Shown in pieces: positions 1 through 7,525 of a stretch of 14,477 nucleotides of DNA. Location: assembly GCA_028867395.1 (NCBI GenBank), contig JAGWGO010000014.1, positions 1-14,477 of the forward strand. The letters run 5' to 3'. The position numbers were made by a program, and so were the translations under genes. The notes under the pieces were generated by a model, which was not told the DNA's origin, did not search any database, and was given only the letters and a program-made list of their open reading frames with translations. Source of the stretch: Nitrososphaerota archaeon. GTDB lineage: Archaea; Thermoproteota; Nitrososphaeria; Nitrososphaerales; Nitrosopumilaceae. Every line of letters begins with the position of its first letter. Within the stretch, counting starts at the first letter, position 1.

Positions 1-819
1 AAACGTATTGTATCCTGATATTCCTACCTCTTTTGATCCTGTAAACGCAATGCCGTCAACATCTGAACTCTCAAGAATTGTCTTTCCTACGACACTCCCG
101 GCACCTGCGACAAAGTTTACAACAGCAGGTGGAAGCTTGTGGTATATTGCCTCTACAAACTTGAATGCAGAGATTGGAGAGTCGCTTGATGGTTTTAGAA
201 CGATGGTGTTACCAGTTATGAGAGCGCCTGAGCTCATGCCTATTGCTATTGCAGAAGGAAAGTTGAATGGCGCAATTATGCCCCAAACCCCGTATGGTTT
301 GAGTACGCTTCGAGTATTTTCGTTCTTGTTTGCGCTCTGCGTCTCCTTTGCAAACCCTTGGTTTATCTCAAGTTGTTCTGCGTAGAACCTCATAAAGTCA
401 ATTGACTCGTCAAGATCCCCTATTGCCTCAAACCTGTTTTTACCGTTCTCAAAACTCATTATTGCAGCAAGTTTGAACTTTTCTTGCGAAAATATGTCTG
501 CCACCTCACGAAATATTTGCACTCTCTTTTCGTATGGGGTCAGGGACCAGTTGGCAAATGCATTCTTGGCAGCATCTATTGCACGTAGGGCGTCTTCCCT
601 TGATGCTAGTGGAAAGTTTGCAAGAACCAGATTCTTGTCTGCTGGCGAGTGCACCTGAAATTGATTGTTAGAAAATATCTCCTTGCCGCCTATAATCACA
701 GGATAGTTTTTACCAAAATCCTTCCGAATTTCTTCTACTGCATTGTCAAATCTCTTATGAAACTCTTCGGTATTGTTATTCTCGACAAATCTTGCCCAAG
801 TCTTTTCGTTTTGGAACAC
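1..819 (-). CDS. pruA: Delta-1-pyrroline-5-carboxylate (aldehyde) dehydrogenase, 5' part only
   Basis: The minus-strand frame is open from a GTG at 819-817 to the window edge, giving 273 N-terminal residues of an NAD(P)-dependent aldehyde dehydrogenase. Visible family marks are IIAPFNFP with the catalytic-site Asn at about residue 186, the cofactor-binding stretch GNTIVLKPSSDSP, and FTGSKEVG close to the truncation. The extended N-terminal region (FHKRFDNAVEEIRKDFGKNYPVIIGG, in pieces) resembles 1-pyrroline-5-carboxylate dehydrogenases, which oxidise glutamate-gamma-semialdehyde to glutamate in proline breakdown, more than other members of the superfamily. The catalytic Cys and general-base Glu lie beyond the window. 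The start is set by an in-frame TGA just upstream; GTG is the only usual start codon between that stop and the conserved part, and a TATA-like box lies about 26 nt before it. Superfamily membership is near certain; the exact substrate is inferred. Confidence 0.88.
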   Translation of the reverse strand, partial: MFQNEKTWARFVENNNTEEFHKRFDNAVEEIRKDFGKNYPVIIGGKEIFSNNQFQVHSPADKNLVLANFPLASREDALRAIDAAKNAFANWSLTPYEKRVQIFREVADIFSQEKFKLAAIMSFENGKNRFEAIGDLDESIDFMRFYAEQLEINQGFAKETQSANKNENTRSVLKPYGVWGIIAPFNFPSAIAIGMSSGALITGNTIVLKPSSDSPISAFKFVEAIYHKLPPAVVNFVAGAGSVVGKTILESSDVDGIAFTGSKEVGISGYNTF

Positions 820-841
820 AAGGTAATATCACAATTACTAA

Positions 842-849
842 CATAAATT
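842..849 (-). promoter_or_regulatory. TATA-like box for the aldehyde dehydrogenase
   Basis: On the minus strand the sequence reads AATTTATG, centred about 26 nt before the GTG at 819. This is the archaeal TATA-to-start distance for a leaderless mRNA. No Shine-Dalgarno sequence is visible before the GTG, which fits. Confidence 0.5.
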
Positions 850-897
850 AGTTTGAATTGGCATTAGCTTTAGGACAAAGCTATTTCAAACGCGAAA

Positions 898-907
898 CAT
901 TTTATCC
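898..907 (+). promoter_or_regulatory. TATA-like box for the nurA-herA-mre11-rad50 operon
   Basis: CATTTTATCC lies about 20-29 nt before the ATG at 927, in a 107-nt divergent intergenic region shared with the aldehyde dehydrogenase promoter. It is the only AT-rich box at the right spacing and probably drives the whole four-gene operon. Confidence 0.5.
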
Positions 908-926
908 TTAGAGGTAAAGGGGTCTT

Positions 927-1766
927 ATGCTCAATACTGTTTATCGTGATGCCCTAAAGAAGCGAGAGGAAGCAAGATCCATATTCAAGGGAGAAAAGTT
1001 TGATCGAATAATTCAGACAGCAAGAGAGAACTGGGTTGATTATGAGCCACAGAAAAAGGAGGCAGACATTGCAGGCATAGATAGCAGTTACAACAGCACC
1101 AAGTTTCAGGGACTTGAGCTTTGGGTGGTTACTGGTGTATCGATAAAGTCAGATGGGACAATAATAACTGAGATCCACAACCAAGGACTAGGACAGCCAA
1201 GCCCCGAACTCGAGACGCAGGCAAGCAAGATGGAGGTAGAGGCATGTGCTTCCTCTGTAGACAAGGCGGACCTTGTGGTACTTGACGGCTCTTTGTACTC
1301 ACAGTTTCTTACAAGGCAGACTTCGCTTGGAAGCTCAATTACATCATCTATCAAAAAGAGAAACAATGTTGTATTCATTTCAAAGACATCATCTGCTAGA
1401 AAACAGTTTGAAAGACTCGGTGCAGTAGCAGGTGACATATTTTATTACAATCATGCACTCAAGAGACCCGGGTTTAGCAAGATATTTGTGGACAATGAAC
1501 TTGGCCCAGGCAAAGTCGTCTCATATGTCTATGCAAGACTGCGTGATTCTACTCCTCTGATCAAGATAGAGTTGCTTGGGTCAGGCATCAACGAGAACGA
1601 GATGAAATCTCTGCTTGACAAGCTGACAAAAAATAGCGTTGGCGGCTATCCTTATTCATTAAAGCTTGCACATGAGAATTGCAAGATAACAAACTCTGAC
1701 CTTTCAAGACTTGTCAGTCTGTACGGGCTTGCAAATGAGGTGGGCTCAAGGGAGGTACTGAGTTGA
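927..1766 (+). CDS. nurA: NurA 5'-3' nuclease
   Basis: A 279-residue protein of the NurA family, the nuclease that works with the HerA motor to resect DNA ends to 3' single strands after Mre11-Rad50. The first metal-binding motif is seen as AGIDSSYNS with Asp52, the second as VVLDGSLYS with Asp120. The C-terminal family signature GYPYSLKLAHE (about 240-250) is followed by an acidic NSDL. It is first in the operon; its stop overlaps the TTG start of herA in a TTGA. Most archaeal clusters I know of (Sulfolobus, Pyrococcus) have nurA last or elsewhere, so leading the operon is a small difference. Both the metal motifs and the genome context support the call. Confidence 0.92.
   Translation: MLNTVYRDALKKREEARSIFKGEKFDRIIQTARENWVDYEPQKKEADIAGIDSSYNSTKFQGLELWVVTGVSIKSDGTIITEIHNQGLGQPSPELETQASKMEVEACASSVDKADLVVLDGSLYSQFLTRQTSLGSSITSSIKKRNNVVFISKTSSARKQFERLGAVAGDIFYYNHALKRPGFSKIFVDNELGPGKVVSYVYARLRDSTPLIKIELLGSGINENEMKSLLDKLTKNSVGGYPYSLKLAHENCKITNSDLSRLVSLYGLANEVGSREVLS
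1751..1756 (+). promoter_or_regulatory. Shine-Dalgarno sequence that decides the TTG start of herA
   Basis: GGAGGT lies inside the last codons of nurA and 6 nt before a TTG at 1763. This strong site supports the unusual TTG start and suggests translational coupling of herA to nurA. Confidence 0.7.
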
Positions 1767-3283
1767 CAATAGGCGTAGTAATTGGCGAGTCCAAGCCAAC
1801 AGAAGTTACCGCCCAGTCCTCAAGACCGCTCTCTGTTGGCGAGTATGTCATAATTGATTCTCAAGACGGCAAGATATTGGGCCTGGTCGAAAAATCTGCC
1901 ATATCAAGTGAGGCACTTACAAATGTCAGAAACTTTGACGAGGCAATAGAGAGCAAGGAGGTAGCCGAGATAAATTCAAGAGACAAAAACTACAAGGTAA
2001 AGATAGGAATACTTGGATTTTTGGATAATTTACAAAAAGGCCATGTCATAATTCCGGCAGTTCCTCCACTACCCGGGACATCCATACTTGAAGCGACAGA
2101 GAAGGATCTTGGCATGATCTTCGGTCCTGCCGGAAAAGAGTGGATAAGAATAGGTTCGCTTTTGAGAAATCCAAACATTGAGGCAAAGATAAACATCAAC
2201 AAGATTGTGTCAAGACATTTAGCAATTCTTGCAATGACCGGCATGGGAAAGAGCAATCTTGTATCACTTGTGGCAAAACATGTTGCCTCGCTAAATGGCA
2301 CTCTTGTTATTTTCGATTATCACAATGACTATGAGAACCTGGATGTTGCAAAGATGAATTACATGCTTGCAAAGATTAATCCTAGGCTTTTGCCTGCAGA
2401 CAAGCTTGCCGAGGTCATCGAGCTTCGAGAGAACGCAGACAAGCAGCAGCGCGTCTTGAGAGAATCATTTACAGAATCAGTCAAACAGTCAAAGGACTTT
2501 TGGACGTCTCTAGAAGAAAATGTTGCCGCGTTTGGACGTACCACAAAAGGCTATGCAGACAGCGCAAGCAGGGTCCTTGACAAGATAGATGACGCCAAGC
2601 ACAGATTCTCAGATATTTTAGACCCAGATTGTGGAGACCCAGTAGACCTGATAAAAGAAGGAAGAGTAAATGTGTTAAACATTGCAGAGCTCAGCGAGCG
2701 CCAGGCAAATGCAGGACTGGCATACTATTTACAGGAATTACTGCAACAGAGAAAAGAAGCTGTCTGGGAAAGAAAAGGCAAATCTACACATAAACGAAAC
2801 CACAAGTTTCTTACTCCAATCTTTGCAATAATAGAAGAAGCCCACGTCTTCATACCAAAAGGTGAGCACACTGACACGAAATACTGGGCATCCAAGGTGG
2901 CAAGAGAGGGGCGCAAGTTTGGAATAGGCCTTGGCATTGTATCCCAGAGACCTCGAAACATAGACCCAAACGTACTCAGTCAGATGGGCTCTCTTGCGAT
3001 AATGAAGATAGTACAAGACGATGATCAGCAGCAGATAGCTTCGGCTGCAGAATCGCTAAGCAAAGACCTTCTCTCGCAGCTCTCGTCGCTAAACATTGGA
3101 GATGCCGTGTTCATAGGCCAATGGGTTAACCTGCCTTCCATTGTGCACGTGGATGAGGTAAAGAGCAAGCGCTCAGGCTCTGACCTTGACGCCGTAGCAG
3201 AGTGGAACGAGACTTACAGGTTCAAGGACATTGCAAAGGAATCAACACAAGGCATGATTCAAAAAGACCTTTTGCTTGATTGA
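1763..3283 (+). CDS. herA: HerA hexameric DNA translocase/helicase
   Basis: A 506-residue FtsK/HerA-type ATPase that pumps DNA for the NurA nuclease during end resection. An N-terminal beta-barrel HAS domain (about 1-110) is followed by the RecA-like core. Walker A is MTGMGKSN with Lys163, Walker B is FAIIEEAH with Glu358-Glu359, and the conserved VAREGRKFGIGLGIVSQRP stretch (about 379-397) carries the arginine-finger region and sensor Gln. The length is normal for the family. The start is TTG, chosen because it fits a strong GGAGGT and because the residues that follow (TIGVVIGES) are typical of a HerA N-terminus. It overlaps nurA by 4 nt and ends 1 nt before the likely mre11 ATG. Confidence 0.95.
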   Translation: MTIGVVIGESKPTEVTAQSSRPLSVGEYVIIDSQDGKILGLVEKSAISSEALTNVRNFDEAIESKEVAEINSRDKNYKVKIGILGFLDNLQKGHVIIPAVPPLPGTSILEATEKDLGMIFGPAGKEWIRIGSLLRNPNIEAKININKIVSRHLAILAMTGMGKSNLVSLVAKHVASLNGTLVIFDYHNDYENLDVAKMNYMLAKINPRLLPADKLAEVIELRENADKQQRVLRESFTESVKQSKDFWTSLEENVAAFGRTTKGYADSASRVLDKIDDAKHRFSDILDPDCGDPVDLIKEGRVNVLNIAELSERQANAGLAYYLQELLQQRKEAVWERKGKSTHKRNHKFLTPIFAIIEEAHVFIPKGEHTDTKYWASKVAREGRKFGIGLGIVSQRPRNIDPNVLSQMGSLAIMKIVQDDDQQQIASAAESLSKDLLSQLSSLNIGDAVFIGQWVNLPSIVHVDEVKSKRSGSDLDAVAEWNETYRFKDIAKESTQGMIQKDLLLD

Positions 3284-3284
3284 G

Positions 3285-4439
3285 ATGATCTTTTCACACA
3301 TTTCTGACACACATCTTGGGTTTGTACAATACCATTCGGAAGAGCGCGAAGATGATGTCTACTCTGCATTCAACCAAGCAATAGACATCTCGATAAAAGA
3401 TCATGTAGATTTTGTGATACTTGCGGGAGATATTTTTCATGTGCCAAATCCAAGTGGCAAAGCCATAGTAATGCTTGCAAATGCCTTGAAAAGATTAAAG
3501 CAAAGTAGTATCGACTCGTTTTTTATTTTAGGAGATCATGACATTAGTAGAATAAGGTCTACTCCTGTACCATGGGTGTACCATAATTTAGAATTTTCAA
3601 GATATATCGGAGGTGGTAAGCCATTTGTGTACAAAGATATTCTAATTGCAGGGTTCGACAAGAGAAGAAAGAGTGAGATTCATACTTTTGAAAATGATTT
3701 TGCCGCAGTGGATGCGGATACAAAGAATCACCAGGGACACAAGATACTTGTGTTGCACCAAGGCATCTCAGAGATAAACAAGTTTGCGGGAGAACTAAAC
3801 TCTACTGACCTGCCAAAGAACTTTACGTATTATGCCATGGGCCATCTTCACGACCAGGAGTTGAAAAAATTTCCTCACCTTGGAGGCCCTCTTGCATATC
3901 CAGGCTCCATAGAATTGACATCAAGTGAGACCATAAAGGACACCCAGAAAGGATTCTATGAAGTTGACATATCACGTGCAGAGGCATCCCCGACATGGAT
4001 AAAACTCGATACAAGACCCCAGATCTCGGTCAAGACATCAGTTGACAAACTCTCAGATGAGGTAAGCGCTCTTGCAGAAAAAATCAAGGGATACAGCAGA
4101 AAACCAATAGTTGAGATAAGGATAACAGGCGAGGTTACAGAGCCTGGCTCGATACAGGGACAGATTGCAAAGCTGTCTGAGCTTACCCTGCGGTGCTTTT
4201 GGAAACACATCTCATCTGAGCAGGCAAATGGCTCTGTCTTCATTGAGAGGCCATTAAAGATTGAAGACGAGATGCACAAAATAGCTAAAGACATTCTTGG
4301 CTCCACAGAACTCGCAAATTTTGCAATAACAGAGTTGTTGCCTCTCCTATCAAAAGGAAGTGTTGAAGAGGCAAATCACGCAATCAATGAGAACTATATT
4401 CAATTCAAAAAGGGATTTGGAAATGCTTCAGTCAGTTGA
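3285..4439 (+). CDS. mre11: Mre11 double-strand-break repair nuclease
   Basis: A 384-residue calcineurin-like phosphoesterase, the Mn-dependent endo/exonuclease subunit that pairs with Rad50. Metal motifs in order: SDTHLG (Asp8, His10), AGDIFH (Asp49, His52), GDHD (84-86 region), VLHQG (His158), and MGHLHD (His187, His189). The third motif is GDHD rather than the textbook GNHD, so the usual metal/phosphate-contacting Asn is Asp. The C-terminal part (about 240-384) is the capping and Rad50-binding region. I chose the ATG at 3285 because Mre11 proteins usually begin within a few residues of the first motif; a TTG at 3276 in the same frame would add three residues and overlap herA. The gene ends 17 nt inside rad50. 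Confidence 0.94.
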   Translation: MIFSHISDTHLGFVQYHSEEREDDVYSAFNQAIDISIKDHVDFVILAGDIFHVPNPSGKAIVMLANALKRLKQSSIDSFFILGDHDISRIRSTPVPWVYHNLEFSRYIGGGKPFVYKDILIAGFDKRRKSEIHTFENDFAAVDADTKNHQGHKILVLHQGISEINKFAGELNSTDLPKNFTYYAMGHLHDQELKKFPHLGGPLAYPGSIELTSSETIKDTQKGFYEVDISRAEASPTWIKLDTRPQISVKTSVDKLSDEVSALAEKIKGYSRKPIVEIRITGEVTEPGSIQGQIAKLSELTLRCFWKHISSEQANGSVFIERPLKIEDEMHKIAKDILGSTELANFAITELLPLLSKGSVEEANHAINENYIQFKKGFGNASVS

Positions 4440-6501
4440 GATTGAAAATTTTCTTTCACATGAGCATACCAAGCTAGACTTTGAAAATGGTGTAACAGTC
4501 TTTGTCGGACCAAACGGTGCTGGCAAGTCAAGTGTCATAGACGCGATAACTTTTGCATTGTTTGGGGAACACATAAGAAAGTCAACAAAGGGTTTGTTGC
4601 GCAGAGGAAGCAGTCAAGCTTATTCCAAGATAGGATTTTCAATAGGAACAAGGCAGTTTGAAGCAATTCGTAAGATAGATTCCAAGGGGACCGTGTCTGC
4701 ACAGTTGTATGAAAAGATAAACAGTGAGTTGGTTCCGCTTGCAGCAGGCGAGAGAAAGCAGTTTGGCGAGTCCATGACTCAAACAATCGAGTCCCTCATA
4801 GGTCTTGATTTTGAAAAACTCAAGGTAGCATCAATTGTGCAGCAGGGAGAACTCCAGTCAATCATTGAAGCAGATCCTAAAAAATTCAAGGAACTTGTAA
4901 ACGCGATAATTGGAATCGACAAGTTAGATGTTGCATACGAGACCATGAAAAAATCAATTGATTCCTTTAGGGCATCAGTTAGAACAAGGCTAGACTATGA
5001 CGACACAAGTATTGAGGCACTTCAGATCAAGACAGATTCTCTGCAAAAAGAGATTGCAACGCTAGAACCGCAGAAAAAGACCTTGGAGGAAGAAAAAGCA
5101 CGAAAAGAGCAAGAGTTTGTTGCACTGCAAGGCAAGATAGAGGGTGAGGCTCCAAAGGAGCTCAAGATAAAGGAGATAGAAAAGAGGAAAGAAGAGCTTG
5201 CAAGATACCTTAGAAATACAGTAACTTCAATCAAGAATCAGATAGCAGAAAAAGAGAGGAGGTTTGCAGAATGCTCAAGCAGTATCACAGTATTGGCATC
5301 CAAGCTTCAACTAGAATCAGACAACATACAGGCACAACAAGATCTGGATAAGATAAGAATCGAGTCAAAAGACGTAAGCAACAAGATTGCAAAGATAAAG
5401 GGACAGCAAGAGATTGCAGACAAACTACAACTAGTTGACGGAAAATGCCCTGTTTGTGATTCAAAGGTAGACCAGATCAATCCGTTATTTGAGCAAGAGC
5501 ACCTGCGCAAGGAACTTGACACTCTCACAAAACAACTTGAAGTCCTTGCAAAAGAGGAAGTTTCCATCCATACGAAGAAAAAAGAGATTGACTTGAAACT
5601 TCACCAGATTGTAAAAGCAGAAGGAGTACTGTCATCAAACAGCATAAAAAGTCAAGAAGACCTGGCAAGACTCAAAGAAGAGATCTCAAGCTTGCAGTCT
5701 AGTGTAAGAGAAGTATCGTTTGATGTCAGCACTACAGGAAACATGACACAGTTTGCAATAGATGAAAATTCGACAAATGCCATAAAGACAATATCTTCTC
5801 TCATGGAGGAGACCCGGGACTTTGATGCAATAAAGTTCCGAGAGCTCAAAGCAAGGCTAGAGCAACAAAGAACACTCATCAGCAACTTGGACCAAGAGAT
5901 TGGAGCCACAACAACGAGGTTGAAGCTGCGAAGGGAGGAAGTTGAAAAAATATCCACGGTTTTGGAGGAATTACAACATGTCAGGCGATACGTATCAACC
6001 CTTGAGACTATACGCAGTCAGATTTACAATAGAGATGGTCCTGTTGCAACAAGTCTTCGTTCATGGGCGCTGGGTACAATATCACAAAAAGCCTCAGAAT
6101 ATCTGACCACCTTCAACGTAAAGATTCAGAGAATAATTCTTGAAGACAAGGCAAGAGATATCGGAATTACTTGTTATGCAGGAAATTCCATGTTAGACCT
6201 AGAGTCATTGAGTGGAGGAGAGAAGGTAAGCGTTGCCCTTGCACTTCGCCTTGGCATGGCACATCTCATGGGCTCGTCTCACCTGAACTTTATCATACTT
6301 GACGAGCCTACAACGCATTTGGACCACGAACGAAGAAAGTCTCTTGTAAACGTTCTCTCACAGGCGTTTGAGTCAAACATTGACGCCATATCGCAGTTCA
6401 TCATAATAACGCATGACTCTGAAATATTTGAAAACTCTAACATCGATGCGATATACGACTTTAGATCTACACCAGAAGGAACACAGGTAGTTCCAATCTA
6501 G
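4423..6501 (+). CDS. rad50: Rad50 ATPase with zinc hook
   Basis: A 692-residue SMC-like ATPase that clamps DNA ends with Mre11. Order: Walker A GPNGAGKSS (Lys35); Q-loop region IVQQGELQSI; first coiled-coil arm rich in Lys/Glu heptads; zinc hook CPVCDSKV (Cys342, Cys345); returning coiled coil; signature LSGGEK (from Ser597); Walker B FIILDEPTTHLD (Asp627, Glu628); and the H-loop His664 in IIITHDSE. It is shorter than the roughly 880 residues of Pyrococcus Rad50, so the coiled-coil arms are shorter while both heads are complete. The ATG at 4423 starts LQSVEIENFLSHEH, the canonical N-terminus, preceded by a weak AGGGAT; the open frame extends upstream to 4360 but those residues do not look like Rad50. 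It overlaps mre11 by 17 nt. Confidence 0.95.
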   Translation: MLQSVEIENFLSHEHTKLDFENGVTVFVGPNGAGKSSVIDAITFALFGEHIRKSTKGLLRRGSSQAYSKIGFSIGTRQFEAIRKIDSKGTVSAQLYEKINSELVPLAAGERKQFGESMTQTIESLIGLDFEKLKVASIVQQGELQSIIEADPKKFKELVNAIIGIDKLDVAYETMKKSIDSFRASVRTRLDYDDTSIEALQIKTDSLQKEIATLEPQKKTLEEEKARKEQEFVALQGKIEGEAPKELKIKEIEKRKEELARYLRNTVTSIKNQIAEKERRFAECSSSITVLASKLQLESDNIQAQQDLDKIRIESKDVSNKIAKIKGQQEIADKLQLVDGKCPVCDSKVDQINPLFEQEHLRKELDTLTKQLEVLAKEEVSIHTKKKEIDLKLHQIVKAEGVLSSNSIKSQEDLARLKEEISSLQSSVREVSFDVSTTGNMTQFAIDENSTNAIKTISSLMEETRDFDAIKFRELKARLEQQRTLISNLDQEIGATTTRLKLRREEVEKISTVLEELQHVRRYVSTLETIRSQIYNRDGPVATSLRSWALGTISQKASEYLTTFNVKIQRIILEDKARDIGITCYAGNSMLDLESLSGGEKVSVALALRLGMAHLMGSSHLNFIILDEPTTHLDHERRKSLVNVLSQAFESNIDAISQFIIITHDSEIFENSNIDAIYDFRSTPEGTQVVPI

Positions 6502-6986
6502 CCGCCAGTCAACTTGGCAAACTTTTCATTCTTGCATAGGCTTTCCATAAACTTTAGATTTGATAAAGCAACCACTGCAGAGTCCCTAACTTGCTCGCTA
6601 GAGTCTAAGAGTGCTTTTTGCAAAGTCTCTCTTGCTTCTTGCGAGCCAATCACTCCAAGTGCAACTGCTGCCTCGTGTCGCACAAACAAGCTTGGGTCGT
6701 TGCGAGTTGCATCCTCCAGTGGCTTGATTCCACTCCTAAGACACATCTGTCCGAGTGAAAACGCAGCCTCGTGTCGCACAAGTTCGTTCTCGTCATTTTT
6801 CAGCACTTTGGAGATATATGGAACAACATCTTCTCCTCCCATGTCAACAAGTATGCAAACTGCCCTGCATCTTATCACAAAGTCTTCATCGTTAAGCAGT
6901 TTTACAAAATATTCTTTATCCTTTTTCTCGTATCTATCTTCCATCTCAGATAAGAGTTCAAGACGCCCTTTAGGAATAAGTTCCAT
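6498..6986 (-). CDS. Small HEAT-repeat protein resembling one half of deoxyhypusine hydroxylase
   Basis: A 162-residue all-helical protein with about four HEAT/PBS-lyase-type repeats of about 31-33 residues. Two adjacent repeats carry His-Glu pairs: VRHEAAFSLGQM (His72-Glu73) and VRHEAAVALGVIG (His104-Glu105), 32 residues apart. Eukaryotic deoxyhypusine hydroxylase (DOHH) has two such pairs in each half, about 33 residues apart, and binds a di-iron centre with all four. From memory, the human N-terminal half has the same layout, including a GLGG-like turn before the first pair (here DMGG) and LGQM after it. A homodimer could rebuild the four-pair site; this function is inferred. General HEAT scaffold is the alternative. 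The ATG at 6986 is preferred over a GTG at 6992 because of its TATA spacing. Its stop overlaps that of rad50. Confidence 0.8.
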   Translation of the reverse strand: MELIPKGRLELLSEMEDRYEKKDKEYFVKLLNDEDFVIRCRAVCILVDMGGEDVVPYISKVLKNDENELVRHEAAFSLGQMCLRSGIKPLEDATRNDPSLFVRHEAAVALGVIGSQEARETLQKALLDSSEQVRDSAVVALSNLKFMESLCKNEKFAKLTGG

Positions 6987-6994
6987 GCACACAA

Positions 6995-7003
6995 TTTTAT
7001 AAT
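6995..7003 (+). promoter_or_regulatory. TATA box for the gene at 7027
   Basis: TTTTATAAT lies 24-32 nt before the ATG at 7027, in a divergent intergenic region of only 40 nt. The spacing fits a leaderless transcript. Confidence 0.6.
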
Positions 7004-7004
7004 C

Positions 7005-7014
7005 GCATATTTAT
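7005..7014 (-). promoter_or_regulatory. TATA box for the HEAT-repeat gene
   Basis: On the minus strand AAATAAATAT lies about 19-28 nt before the ATG at 6986. It sits too close to the alternative GTG at 6992, so it favours the shorter protein. The box is interleaved with that of the opposite gene, so the two promoters may compete. Confidence 0.45.
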
Positions 7015-7026
7015 TTCAACTACTGT

Positions 7027-7485
7027 ATGACCAGATTACGATATTGGAAGTTGACAATTGATGATCTCAAAAAGGCAAACTACGATCCAAAGAAGGTTCT
7101 GATCTGGGAGATCAAGTGCTCAAAAGACGACGCAGGTACTCACTTTGGAGTTTTCTGCTACAGAAATGGCGCGCCGTGGGATTACGCCTCCATTCACGGC
7201 ATTGTCTTTTACCACAATATGATATTAGACGAGGAAGTAAAGAACATCACAAAGTTCCTCAAGGACAAGTTTGGCGGAGAGCCAGCAGAGAAGGGAAGCA
7301 GGGTGTTTTTGAAGAACTCTCGTGAGATATTTGATCCAAAAGAGATAGCCGAGTTGGCAGTCGCATTGGGAGACAAGTTTGAAGCAAGCACAGAGTTGAC
7401 AGTGGAGCTTGAGAACTTTACTCCTCAAGAGCAGGAACAAAGTAATCTCCCCTCAAGCAAGATCTTACCGATACCCGGCAAGTAG
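7027..7485 (+). CDS. Conserved-looking protein of unknown function
   Basis: A 152-residue soluble protein with no family I recognise. It begins MTRLRYWKLTIDDLKKANYD and has mixed alpha/beta character, aromatic-rich central strands (GVFCYRNGAPWDYASIHGIVFYHN, read in two pieces), a Lys/Glu-rich helix (about 68-82), and a Gln/Ser/Pro-rich C-terminal tail from about residue 135 that is probably disordered. It has no signal peptide, membrane segment or clear metal motif. The ATG is supported by a TATA box 24-32 nt upstream. It stands alone between the divergent HEAT gene and tatC, which starts 40 nt downstream with its own box. Codon use matches the neighbours, so the frame is very likely real. 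Confidence 0.8.
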   Translation: MTRLRYWKLTIDDLKKANYDPKKVLIWEIKCSKDDAGTHFGVFCYRNGAPWDYASIHGIVFYHNMILDEEVKNITKFLKDKFGGEPAEKGSRVFLKNSREIFDPKEIAELAVALGDKFEASTELTVELENFTPQEQEQSNLPSSKILPIPGK

Positions 7486-7494
7486 ATAAATAGG

Positions 7495-7502
7495 GTTTTA
7501 AC
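7495..7502 (+). promoter_or_regulatory. TATA-like box for tatC
   Basis: GTTTTAAC lies 24-31 nt before the ATG at 7526. A second AT-rich stretch (GATAAATAG, 7484-7492) is farther upstream. Confidence 0.45.
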
Positions 7503-7525
7503 GAATTCAAAGATCTCTGATAGAT

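Noticed and set aside
8..385. A 125-codon plus-strand open frame.
   Set aside because: Antisense of the aldehyde dehydrogenase, whose minus-strand translation has unmistakable family motifs.
4360..4422. An upstream extension of rad50 by 21 codons.
   Set aside because: These residues do not resemble any Rad50 N-terminus and lie wholly inside mre11; the ATG at 4423 starts the canonical sequence.
6514..7002. A 162-codon plus-strand open frame opposite the HEAT gene.
   Set aside because: It is the antisense shadow: Ser/Cys/Phe-rich with no domain, while the minus frame has clear HEAT repeats and a promoter.
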